From NCBI GenBank assembly GCA_023457715.1, contig JAEWKR010000048.1, positions 1 through 17,970 on the forward strand: a DNA stretch of 17,970 nt, given 5' to 3'. The translations under genes were made by a program, and so were the position numbers. This stretch comes from Verrucomicrobiota bacterium (GTDB lineage Bacteria > Verrucomicrobiota > Verrucomicrobiia > Opitutales > Opitutaceae). Positions within the stretch are counted from its first letter, which is position 1; every line of letters begins with the position of its first letter. The notes below the pieces were generated by a model. It searched no databases, had not been told where the DNA came from, and was given only the letters and a program-made list of their open reading frames with translations. Shown here piece by piece: positions 1 to 7,624 of this stretch.

Positions 1-41
1 TCTCGCCTGCTTCATCGATGCTGCATCGCCTGGCGTTTGCG

Positions 42-64
42 AGGGCGGGCTGGAGCACCGCCCT
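42..64. repeat. REP-like GC-rich hairpin
   Basis: Perfect 7-bp inverted repeat AGGGCGG (42-48) / CCGCCCT (58-64) around a 9-nt loop. The core GGCGGGCTGGAGCACCGC (44-61) recurs with 16 of 18 matches at 3258-3275, where the loop is also 9 nt. Both copies lie beside a heptamer array. This looks like a dispersed palindromic intergenic element. No transposase is visible in the window. Confidence 0.6.
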
Positions 65-80
65 ACCTGCGAGCCGCGAT

Positions 81-108
81 CTGAAATCTGAAATTTGAAA
101 TCTGAAAT
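81..108. repeat. Heptamer array, 4 units (CTGAAAT/TTGAAAT)
   Basis: Four contiguous 7-mers: CTGAAAT, CTGAAAT, TTGAAAT, CTGAAAT. It is an AT-rich island in GC-rich DNA just past the 3' end of the minus-strand HAD gene. TGA triplets at 82, 89, 96 and 103 fall in all three plus-strand frames. The same family appears at 3228-3253 and 17741-17847, and a related variant at 9559-9614. Confidence 0.85.
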
Positions 109-122
109 CCCGGCGAAGCCGG
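95..122 (-). terminator. Possible terminator of the HAD gene
   Basis: Reading on the minus strand, the HAD stop codon (126-124) is followed at once by a 5-bp GC stem GCCGG/CCGGC with a 3-nt loop (122-110). Next comes the T-rich reverse of the heptamer array (GATTTCAGATTTC). The stem is short and the T tract is interrupted, so this is only a weak intrinsic-terminator candidate. Confidence 0.35.
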
Positions 123-123
123 C

Positions 124-1146
124 CTAGTCCAGAAACGAGTCCTGCTTCAGGGCCTTGGTCTTTTTGCCGGTCGACTCGTCGGGCGAAGCATTCAGGTGCC
201 GCGGGGGTTTGGTGGCCTTGGTGGCGACGGCCGCCTCGCGGTCGGCCACAATGCGGTCGCACATCTGATGGATGTGGAGACGCAGCCACTGCGCCGTGCT
301 TGAGCCCGGCCGGTAGTCAGCGGGGCCGTAGGCGTCGATGCGACCCGATTGGAGCAGCCGGTCGTTCTGGGCGAATTCCTCGGGCTTGTCGGGATTGTAG
401 ACGGCGTATGCGCGACCGCCGCCCTTCTTCACCACGGAAAAGCTGGGCACATCGCTCGGGCCGTCGGCGATGTAGATCATGTTCTGCACCGGAATCCGAC
501 GGTCTTCCGCGGCGAGCTTGGAATTCACATCGATGGCCGGATTGCGGTTGGTGCCCTTGTTGATCTCGAAGATCGCCCGCGTCTTGGTCGTGTTGTCGAT
601 CACCATGCCGATCTGGGCGATTTCCGCCGTGGCTTCGATGGGCAGTTCATTCTGCCGGAGAAAGCCGGGCTGCAGCGGGTTCTCCACGAACTCGCATGCC
701 CAGATGCCATCGACGTGCTTCGCGATGGCGCTGCCGCGGATCATCGGCGCGATGCCGGTGCTCACGATGTAGTGTTCGACCGAGATCTCGTGCTTCTGGT
801 ACTCCGGCTTCTCCTGGGCGAATCCCTTGGCGCACTCGAAGAAGTCCGGGAGCCCGGGATAGAATTCGATGTCCGCCCCACACTCGAACAGGATCTTGTT
901 GTTCAAGCCCTCGAGCGGTCCGGCCAGAACGTAAGTCAGGAGGTGGTTGAGGTAGGCGATTTCCGGGGACAGGTGATAACCCCGGCGCTTGTAGTGCTCC
1001 GCCAGTTTGTTCGTCTCACCCCAAAACGTCGCCTCGTCGATGCCGTAGCGACGGAAGAGCGGCGACTGCATGTATTCCGGGATTAAGGTCTTGTCGAAGT
1101 CCCAGATGCACGCGATGGTGTTTTGAGTGAAGAGTGTCGTGGCCAT
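124..1146 (-). CDS. HAD-superfamily hydrolase (phosphatase-like)
   Basis: A 340-residue cytoplasmic protein with the haloacid dehalogenase signature, expected to form a phospho-aspartate intermediate. Motif I is DFDKT at residues 16-20, with Asp16 as nucleophile and Asp18 as general acid/base. Motif II is the Ser/Thr of IVSTG near residue 130. Lys188 in NTTKTR is a candidate motif III lysine. Motif IV is ADGPSD (Asp228 and Asp232, Mg2+ binding). The region between motifs I and II is long, about 110 residues, compatible with a C1-type cap as in phosphoserine phosphatase relatives. The C-terminal 40 residues are Lys/Ala-rich and look disordered. The ATG at 1146 begins a run leading straight into motif I. 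It has no obvious Shine-Dalgarno. The gene is divergent from prfA and no partner gene is visible. Substrate unknown; the family call is firm. Confidence 0.88.
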   Translation of the reverse strand: MATTLFTQNTIACIWDFDKTLIPEYMQSPLFRRYGIDEATFWGETNKLAEHYKRRGYHLSPEIAYLNHLLTYVLAGPLEGLNNKILFECGADIEFYPGLPDFFECAKGFAQEKPEYQKHEISVEHYIVSTGIAPMIRGSAIAKHVDGIWACEFVENPLQPGFLRQNELPIEATAEIAQIGMVIDNTTKTRAIFEINKGTNRNPAIDVNSKLAAEDRRIPVQNMIYIADGPSDVPSFSVVKKGGGRAYAVYNPDKPEEFAQNDRLLQSGRIDAYGPADYRPGSSTAQWLRLHIHQMCDRIVADREAAVATKATKPPRHLNASPDESTGKKTKALKQDSFLD

Positions 1147-1159
1147 TGCTGATCATTAG

Positions 1160-1180
1160 CGCGAGGCATCGTGTCTCGCG
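1160..1180. promoter_or_regulatory. Imperfect palindrome between divergent HAD gene and prfA
   Basis: CGCGAG (1160-1165) pairs with CTCGCG (1175-1180). The stem extends inward through GCA/TGT, with one G-T wobble, to a 3-nt loop. This gives a 9-bp hairpin 14 bp upstream of the HAD start in the 109-bp divergent gap. It could be an operator or a leader hairpin. The gap holds no convincing sigma-70 promoter that I can see. Confidence 0.35.
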
Positions 1181-1255
1181 GATCGATTGCCGCACACACA
1201 AGCCGCCGCCGGTGGCACGCGCAATTCGCAAATCGTCCCCGCGCTCGGTCGTACC

Positions 1256-2374
<1,119 letters not shown>

Positions 2375-2375
2375 C

Positions 2376-3224
2376 ATGCTCACCGTCCTCGAAATCATCA
2401 AGAAGACGACGGACTTTCTCGGGACGAAGGGCGTGGAGTCTCCCCGGCTCAACGCCGAACTCCTGATCGGCCACGCGCTCGGGTTGAAACGGATGCAGCT
2501 GTACCTCCAGTTCGAGCGTCCGCTGCCCGAGGCGGACCTGGAGAAGATCCGTCCGCTGGTGCGCCGCCGGGCGCAGCACGAGCCGGTGCAGTACATCGTC
2601 GGGGAGACGGAGTTTCACGGGTTGAAGCTGAAGGTGGACCGTCGCGCGCTCATTCCGCGGCCGGAGACCGAACTGCTGGTCGAGAAGGTTGTGTCGCTCC
2701 TGCAAGGCACGCCACCCGCGCGTATTTTGGACCTGGGCACGGGTACGGGCGCCATTGCCCTCGCGCTGGCGAACGCGTTTCCCGCGGCGGCCGTCACCGC
2801 CACGGACGCCAGCGGCGAGGCCCTGGCGCTTGCGCGTGAGAACGTCGAGGCGCTGGGTTTGGGCGCCCGCGTCGACGTGCGCGAGGCGCGCTGGTTTGAG
2901 GGTCTCCCAGTCACGCCGGCGTTCGACCTGATTGTGTCGAATCCGCCGTACCTGACGGAGGAGGAGACGGCGCAGACCCGACCCGAAGTGCGCAATTTTG
3001 AACCGGCCACGGCTTTGACCGCGGCCGACGATGGGCTTGCCGATCTGCGGAGCATTGTCGCGGGTGCCCCCGCGTTTCTGCGCGCCGGCGGGTTGCTGGC
3101 GCTGGAGACCGGCATCGCCCAGCACCCGCGGCTGCTCGAGCTGCTCGCCGCCGCCGGCTTCAGCCGGACGGAGAGCCATCAGGATCTGACGGAGCGGGAT
3201 CGGTACGTGTTCGCCTGGCGGTAA
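2376..3224 (+). CDS. prmC: Release factor glutamine methyltransferase
   Basis: A 282-residue SAM-dependent N5-glutamine methyltransferase that modifies the GGQ glutamine of class I release factors, boosting termination efficiency. The N-terminal helical substrate-binding domain spans about residues 1-85. It is followed by the family hallmark IPRPETELLV (93-102), the SAM-binding loop DLGTGTGAIAL (119-129), and the catalytic NPPY (189-192), which holds the target glutamine amide. Length matches the family (about 280). It starts 1 nt after the prfA stop, with GGAG at 2359-2362 inside prfA as a distant ribosome-binding site, so translational coupling is likely. The prfA-prmC order is the widely conserved one. 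A heptamer/REP cluster begins 3 bases after the stop. Confidence 0.96.
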   Translation: MLTVLEIIKKTTDFLGTKGVESPRLNAELLIGHALGLKRMQLYLQFERPLPEADLEKIRPLVRRRAQHEPVQYIVGETEFHGLKLKVDRRALIPRPETELLVEKVVSLLQGTPPARILDLGTGTGAIALALANAFPAAAVTATDASGEALALARENVEALGLGARVDVREARWFEGLPVTPAFDLIVSNPPYLTEEETAQTRPEVRNFEPATALTAADDGLADLRSIVAGAPAFLRAGGLLALETGIAQHPRLLELLAAAGFSRTESHQDLTERDRYVFAWR

Positions 3225-3227
3225 GGA

Positions 3228-3275
3228 ATTTCAGATTTCAGCTGGTCTGAAATCGGAGGCGGGCTGAAGGACCGC
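3228..3275. repeat. Composite heptamer hairpin plus REP-like hairpin
   Basis: Two ATTTCAG units (3228-3234, 3235-3241) face one inverted CTGAAAT (3247-3253). They form a perfect 8-bp stem GATTTCAG/CTGAAATC (3234-3241 / 3247-3254) with a 5-nt loop just after the prmC stop. Four bases later lies the second copy of the REP-like core (3258-3275), with stem GCGG/CCGC and a 9-nt loop. The stem could stabilise or end the prmC mRNA, but no U tract follows. Confidence 0.7.
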
Positions 3276-3305
3276 TGTTCCCTCAAACCAAGCTTTCAGA
3301 TGGCA

Positions 3306-3339
3306 GGCGGGAGGTGTGCGCCCTCAGGACGATCCCGCC
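3306..3339. repeat. GGCGGGA/TCCCGCC inverted repeat
   Basis: Perfect 7-bp arms (3306-3312 and 3333-3339) around a 20-nt loop in the prmC/prc convergent gap. The same arm pair occurs at 11861-11884 just before the tamB-like start, with a different loop. It may be a second small palindromic family or coincidence in GC-rich DNA. Confidence 0.4.
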
Positions 3340-3345
3340 CTTTGG

Positions 3346-3447
3346 TCTTTCTCTTAATCTTTATCTTTCTCTTTCTCTGGTTCGTGCAGTCGATCGGTGG
3401 TGCGGACCAACCGAGAGAAAGAGAAAGATTAAGAGAAAGAGAAAGAT
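3346..3447. repeat. Hexamer-period polypyrimidine/polypurine inverted repeat
   Basis: The left arm (3346-3378) is almost pure pyrimidine built from TCTTTC-like hexamers. The right arm (3413-3447) is its purine complement. Bases 3364-3378 pair perfectly with 3414-3428 (15 bp). Alternatively, 3346-3359 pairs with 3427-3440 (14 bp). Together they make a long stem with a small bulge and a roughly 35-nt loop. It sits immediately past the prc stop (3458). It may form a strong hairpin in read-through RNA from either strand. Confidence 0.8.
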
Positions 3448-3457
3448 GCCAGGCGCG

Positions 3458-5974
3458 TCAGCTCCCCGGCGTGCGCGGGGTGCTTGCCACCACGGTCAGA
3501 GGCGGGTGATTGCTGACCCACAGTTCGCGATTGTTGCCGAGCTGGATGGCGTCGGCGACGATCCGGAGGGCTTCGCGAAGGTGGATGTCGGCCTTGCTGT
3601 AGGTGTCGTTCTCCTCGATTTCGACCTCCTCGTCGTCAGACGGCGGGGCCTTGATTTTGGGCGCCGGGGGGGCGCCGAGGTAAATGGGCGTGTAGGCGTA
3701 GTCCCCCTTGGCGATCCGTTCGCGCTCGGACTTCATTTCCTTCCGGAAGGCCTCGTCCCGGGCCTTTTGCTTTTCCCGTTCGGAGAGATTTACGGAGATG
3801 AGCTTCTGCTCCTGCCGGTTCTTGAACCATTCGACGTTCTTCTTCAGGTACGCGAATTCCTCGAGCCTGGCCTGGCGTTCCAAGCTGGCTTCGCGCAGCG
3901 GTTTCATGAACTTCACGTCGAGCGGCTGCCCGTCAAAGAAGCTGGTCGGGATCTGGTCCCACGCCAGCGCTCGCGGCAGGTCGGCCTCGCCGATGTTCGG
4001 GATGAATTCGTCGATGGACGGCAGCACGATGTCAGGCACGACCCCCTTCAACTGGGTCGAGGCGCCGCTCGGCAGATAGTACTTTTGAATCGTGAACTTG
4101 GCGGCACCCGTCGGCTCGGCGCTGCGCGCGAGGGCGGGGGTGATCTGCTTCAATTCGACGACCTGCTGGACGCTGCCCTTGCCGTGGGTGGACGTGTCGC
4201 CGATCACCACGGCGCGGCCGTAGTTCTGCAGGGCGCCGCTGACGATTTCGGAGGCCGAGGCGCTGAAGCGGTCGACGAGCACGGCGAGCGGGCCGGCGTA
4301 GGCGACCTCTGGATTCTCGTCCTCGTCGATCTGGATCTCGCCATTGTAGTTCTTCACCTGGACAACCGGACCGCGGTTGATGAAGAGACCCGCGAGCTCG
4401 ATGGCCTCGGACAAATAGCCACCGCCGTTGCGACGCAGATCGAGGACGATGCCCTGCACGTTCTGGAGCTTCAGGTCGGCGATCAGGCGGGCGACGTCCC
4501 CGGAGGCCGACGACTTTCGGGTTTCGGGGAGGACATCCTTTCCGGCGGCATCCTTGGCGGCGGCAGGCTTCGGTGAATCGGTATCGCCGTCATCGGCCGG
4601 ACCGTAGAAGGCCGGCAGGGTGATGACCCCGATCGGTTGGGTCTTCCCATCTTTGCCCGGCAACTGGAAGACGGCGGCGCGGGCGCGCTGCGCGTCGAGC
4701 TTCACGACGTCGCGGGTGATGACGATCTCGCGCCGCGTGGATTCGGGCGCTTCGGCAGGCTGGACGATGAGGTGCACATTGGTGCCCTTCTTGCCGCGGA
4801 TCATGTCGACGATGTTCCGCAGCTTCATGCCGTAAACGTCCACCGGTTCCTGGCCGGGCTGGCCCACGGCGATGATCTTGTCGTTGGGCTTGAGTTCCTT
4901 GGCGAGATCCGCGGGTCCGCCGGGAATGATCTCCTTGACGAGGCAGGTGTCCTCCTCGAGCCCGAGCAGCGCGCCGATGCCGACGAGCTGGAGCTTCATC
5001 TGGATGGCGAAGTCTTCGAAGGTCTTCGCGGAGAAGTAGGTGGAGTGGGGATCGTACAACCGGGCGATGGTCGAGAGGTACAGTTCGGCGAGCTCGATCT
5101 GTTCGATCTCGGTCACGTTCTTGAGCATCCGCTCGTACCGCTTGCGGATCTTCTCCTTGGCGGCATCGAGCGCCGATTTGGGGGAAGCCGTCGCAACTGC
5201 GTTGGTGGCGTCGACGGTCGGCGGAACGGGAGCGGCGGTGCCGGCGGCGGGGGCCTGAGGCGCGGGTTCGGACGTGACGGCGACCGCGGCGTTATCGGTG
5301 GCGGCGCGAGCGGCGGAGGCAGCGGTACCGGCTGAAGCCGGCGGTACGGGCGTCAGGGATTCGGGGGAGGCGGGGGTACCGGCTGCCGGCGGTACGGGCG
5401 TAACGGAGGCCTCGGCGGTTTTTTCCGCCTTCTTTTGCGAGCTGAGAATCTCGGCAATCAGTTCGTACTTGAGGCGACGGCGCCACAGGTCGTCGGCCTG
5501 CGCCATGTCGGCGGGCCATTCCGCCTTCGAACGATCGACGCGATAGCTCTCGTTGGCGTTGAAATCGAAATCCTTGGCGAGCTGCTCGAAGATCCACTTC
5601 ACGCGCTTCTCGACCCGATCGTGGTAGGTGTAGAAGATGTCGTACGCGGGGTTGATGTTACCCACGAAGCGGACGTTGTAGTACGCGTTCTTGGCGTAGA
5701 GCTTCGAAAATTTTTCCAGGTCCCCCTTCAGGAAGAAGAGGCGCTGGCCGTCGAGGTCCTCCATGTAGTCGGGAACGACCTGCGAATAATCCGTGCCGAC
5801 GGCATCCCGGTTGAGGTGGGCCTGCTCGAGCAGCTGGATCAGCGTCATCGCCTCCTGGCTGACGGACGGAGAGGTGGTGAAACGCTGGTCAGCGGCGGAG
5901 AGCCCGGACCAGCCGGCGACCCCAAGGAGCGTGAGGACGGCGAGCTTACGGGCGAAACGGGTTACACGAATCAT
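3458..5974 (-). CDS. prc: Carboxy-terminal processing protease (Prc/Tsp type, family S41)
   Basis: An 838-residue periplasmic serine protease that trims or degrades envelope proteins from exposed C termini. Residues 1-28 are a signal peptide (basic start, hydrophobic core, SAA end). Residues about 60-180 match the Prc N-terminal helical domain (for example MEDLDGQRLFF and WPADMAQADDLW). A PDZ domain lies near 325-405 and the S41 core near 420-650. The catalytic dyad is Ser573 in SASASE (571-576) and Lys599 in THGKGS, as in E. coli Prc. The C-terminal region (FMKPLREASLERQARL onward) is the Prc-specific domain. The protein is longer than E. coli Prc (682), mainly from an Ala/Pro/Thr-rich linker at about 186-268 and a smaller insert at about 461-492. 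The gene lies 109 bp downstream of the rhomboid-like gene on the same strand. Confidence 0.95.
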   Translation of the reverse strand: MIRVTRFARKLAVLTLLGVAGWSGLSAADQRFTTSPSVSQEAMTLIQLLEQAHLNRDAVGTDYSQVVPDYMEDLDGQRLFFLKGDLEKFSKLYAKNAYYNVRFVGNINPAYDIFYTYHDRVEKRVKWIFEQLAKDFDFNANESYRVDRSKAEWPADMAQADDLWRRRLKYELIAEILSSQKKAEKTAEASVTPVPPAAGTPASPESLTPVPPASAGTAASAARAATDNAAVAVTSEPAPQAPAAGTAAPVPPTVDATNAVATASPKSALDAAKEKIRKRYERMLKNVTEIEQIELAELYLSTIARLYDPHSTYFSAKTFEDFAIQMKLQLVGIGALLGLEEDTCLVKEIIPGGPADLAKELKPNDKIIAVGQPGQEPVDVYGMKLRNIVDMIRGKKGTNVHLIVQPAEAPESTRREIVITRDVVKLDAQRARAAVFQLPGKDGKTQPIGVITLPAFYGPADDGDTDSPKPAAAKDAAGKDVLPETRKSSASGDVARLIADLKLQNVQGIVLDLRRNGGGYLSEAIELAGLFINRGPVVQVKNYNGEIQIDEDENPEVAYAGPLAVLVDRFSASASEIVSGALQNYGRAVVIGDTSTHGKGSVQQVVELKQITPALARSAEPTGAAKFTIQKYYLPSGASTQLKGVVPDIVLPSIDEFIPNIGEADLPRALAWDQIPTSFFDGQPLDVKFMKPLREASLERQARLEEFAYLKKNVEWFKNRQEQKLISVNLSEREKQKARDEAFRKEMKSERERIAKGDYAYTPIYLGAPPAPKIKAPPSDDEEVEIEENDTYSKADIHLREALRIVADAIQLGNNRELWVSNHPPLTVVASTPRTPGS
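5324..5401. repeat. Direct repeat inside the prc linker
   Basis: A 30-base unit at 5324-5353 recurs at 5375-5401, differing by loss of one in-frame GAA triplet. Both encode TPVPPA-type stretches of the Ala/Pro-rich linker of Prc. The in-frame indel suggests expansion by slippage or recombination while the frame was preserved. Confidence 0.75.
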
Positions 5975-6083
5975 GGGCTGTTTGGATGGGAACTTTCCTG
6001 AAATGTTCGGCAGACTGGGTCGTTTTCAAGCGGCGAGAACAGTCAGTCACACACCGCCCGGCACCGGAACACCCTATGACGAC

Positions 6084-7001
6084 TCAACGGCGGCTTAATT
6101 GATCCCTGGCTTCGGCCAAAATCCGCTTTTCTTCGTCGGTGAGGGCGGCCACGCCCTCGCTGTTGATCTTGTCGAGGATGCGATCGACCTCCGCTTTCAG
6201 GTCTCCCGGGGTGGGGGGGACGGGCGCGGCCGGGGCGTCGAGCGTGACGATGTCAGCGGGTTTCCGGGGCTGGCGTTTCAACCAGCGGGGCAGCTCGATC
6301 TCGGAGTCGGCGGAAGTCCGGCCGAACCAGTGCGTATCGAACACGAACCGGTAGTAGGCGAACCCGGTCAGCATGCCGCCGAGATGCGCGGAGCTCGCGA
6401 TCGTGACGTCGTACGGGAGAGCGGTGCCGGGCAGTTCCAGAAAAACGAGGGCGGCCAGGTCGAAGAGGAAAAGGCCGCCGGCGACATACTTGGGCTTCAG
6501 AGTGACCGGAAAGAGGAAGAAGAGGAGGAAGTTGAGTTCCTGGTTGGGAAAGAAGCACGCGTAGACGATGAACAGGCCGGCGATGGCGGCGGTCGCCCCC
6601 AGGTGCAGTTGGTCAGCGGGCGACTGCCAGTGAGCGGCCGCCCAGAACATCCCTCCCACGACGGTCGCCACGCCGAACAGGGCCAGGAAGCGTCGCGTGC
6701 CGAGCATCGGCACGAGCTCACGGCCCAGCAGAAACAGGAGGAAGATGTTGCCGACCAGGTGCAGCAGGAAGTGCGGATCGTGGAGGAAGCTGTGTGTCAG
6801 CAACGTCCAAACCCGGCCGGACTGCAGGCCCTCGACGCTGAGCGCCAGCGCCCGCGTGACGTCGCGCCCATCGCGGAACCACGAGCCGCCCATGACCAGC
6901 TGCATGATGAACGCGGCCACCAGCGTGCAAATCAGCCAGGTCAGCACGGACGTCCGCTCCCGCTGATAGTCGCCGCGCATGTAGGGCCGGTCTGAGAGCA
7001 T
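6084..7001 (-). CDS. Rhomboid-family membrane protein, catalytic Ser replaced by Thr
   Basis: A 305-residue polytopic inner-membrane protein of the rhomboid fold. It has the HxxxN motif of TM2 (His81, Asn85 in HLVGNIFLLFLLG), the following LGRELVPMLGTRRF loop, and the TM6 motif AHLGG (His206), with hydrophobic segments between. The expected GxSG motif reads GATA (135-138), so the nucleophile position is Thr137 (ACC codon at 6593-6591) instead of Ser. This suggests a pseudoprotease or an unusual Thr enzyme. The C terminus (about 270-305, VDRILDKI...LTDEEKRIL) resembles the small tail found on rhomboids of Bacteroidota and Verrucomicrobiota. The start at 7001 gives a normal N-terminal cytoplasmic stretch before TM1. 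ATGs at 7040 or 6980 are alternatives, and none has a good Shine-Dalgarno. prc follows after 109 bp on the same strand. Confidence 0.88.
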   Translation of the reverse strand: MLSDRPYMRGDYQRERTSVLTWLICTLVAAFIMQLVMGGSWFRDGRDVTRALALSVEGLQSGRVWTLLTHSFLHDPHFLLHLVGNIFLLFLLGRELVPMLGTRRFLALFGVATVVGGMFWAAAHWQSPADQLHLGATAAIAGLFIVYACFFPNQELNFLLFFLFPVTLKPKYVAGGLFLFDLAALVFLELPGTALPYDVTIASSAHLGGMLTGFAYYRFVFDTHWFGRTSADSEIELPRWLKRQPRKPADIVTLDAPAAPVPPTPGDLKAEVDRILDKINSEGVAALTDEEKRILAEARDQLSRR

Positions 7002-7267
7002 TGGCGCGAAGTTAGTCTTGGGAGGGGCAAACACAAGCATCCGGGCGGCAAAAGCGGGGCGCAATAACACGGAGCGGCGCGGGGTGCGGAAGCATAGCCG
7101 GGCAGTGCCGGGGGCCCCCGAGGTCTGACGCGGTGCTTTGGGGGGAGACGGGGGCGCTTCGCCACGCGCAAGCCTGCGGGCGGAAGCACCGCAGCGACCG
7201 AGACGAACCGGCGACAGGGTCATCGCTTGACAGTCCAGGGGATTGTTCGCTTTTTTCGCAGGGACCT
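7002..7267. other. Divergent intergenic region, rhomboid-like / ferredoxin
   Basis: 266 bp without a convincing gene, very GC-rich. It contains a perfect 9-bp inverted repeat GCGGTGCTT (7130-7138) / AAGCACCGC (7184-7192) enclosing G-rich DNA with a smaller GGCG-CTT-CGCC hairpin. Promoters for both flanking genes should lie here. A TTGACA at 7227-7232 is present but has no acceptable -10 partner at normal spacing. Confidence 0.5.
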
Positions 7268-7504
7268 ATGGCCAACAAAGCTGAAAAGTGGGCACAGAAC
7301 GTTCCGGGTAAATTCTACGTCGATCAGCAGTGCATTGACTGCGACCTGTGCCGTGAGACGGCCCCGTCGTTCTTTGCGCGCCACGACGAAGGTGGCTACT
7401 CCTTCGTTTCGAAGCAGCCGACGACGGAAGAGGAAGTCTCCCAGTGCATGGAGGCGCTCGAGGGCTGCCCGGTTGAAGCGATCGGCAACGACGGCGAAGA
7501 ATAA
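7268..7504 (+). CDS. Ferredoxin, single [4Fe-4S] cluster type
   Basis: A 78-residue acidic, soluble electron carrier. Cys22, Cys25 and Cys28 form CxxCxxC (CIDCDLC), and Cys67 precedes Pro in GCPVEAI. Together they are the ligands expected for one [4Fe-4S] cluster. Cys60 is a fifth cysteine, placed where single-cluster ferredoxins often have a disulfide partner or a remnant of the lost second-cluster motif. There are no membrane segments or signal peptide. I chose the ATG at 7268 because AGGGA (7260-7264) lies just upstream, although its 3-nt spacing is short, and because the upstream frame extension is low-quality. The gene is monocistronic: divergent from the rhomboid-like gene and closed by a strong terminator at 7546-7575. 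Redox partner unknown. Confidence 0.94.
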   Translation: MANKAEKWAQNVPGKFYVDQQCIDCDLCRETAPSFFARHDEGGYSFVSKQPTTEEEVSQCMEALEGCPVEAIGNDGEE

Positions 7505-7545
7505 GCCGCCGGCTGAGAGCGAGAGATTTCAGACCTGACACCATG

Positions 7546-7575
7546 AACCCCGCCCGACTACGGCGGGGTTTTTTT
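7546..7575 (+). terminator. Rho-independent terminator of the ferredoxin gene
   Basis: Perfect 9-bp stem AACCCCGCC (7546-7554) / GGCGGGGTT (7562-7570) with a 7-nt loop. A run of seven T bases (7569-7575) overlaps the stem end. It lies 42 bp after the ferredoxin stop and before the convergent TonB receptor end. This is the clearest intrinsic terminator in the window. The T run supports the plus strand only. Confidence 0.93.
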
Positions 7576-7624
7576 GCGAGCGCAGCACGCGGGTCCCGAC
7601 GGCCGGTCGCCAACGTAGCGCGTG

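Noticed and set aside
3300..3509. Small hydrophobic frame with Leu/Phe/Ile run resembling a membrane segment
   Set aside because: The hydrophobic run comes from TCTTTC hexamers. There is no supporting start signal and it overlaps the 3' end of prc.
3314..4576. A 420-codon plus-strand open frame opposite prc
   Set aside because: Low-complexity Leu/Val/Gly/Arg shadow of the prc coding strand. It starts in the hexamer repeat and has no domain or ribosome-binding site.
5975..6083. Sigma-70-like promoter for prc in the rhomboid/prc gap (minus strand TTGAAA)
   Set aside because: At 17-bp spacing the -10 hexamer matches the consensus at only one position.
7227..7267. TTGACA as a -35 box for the ferredoxin gene
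   Set aside because: No TATAAT-like sequence at 16-18 bp spacing, and the implied start of transcription would lie on the ribosome-binding site.
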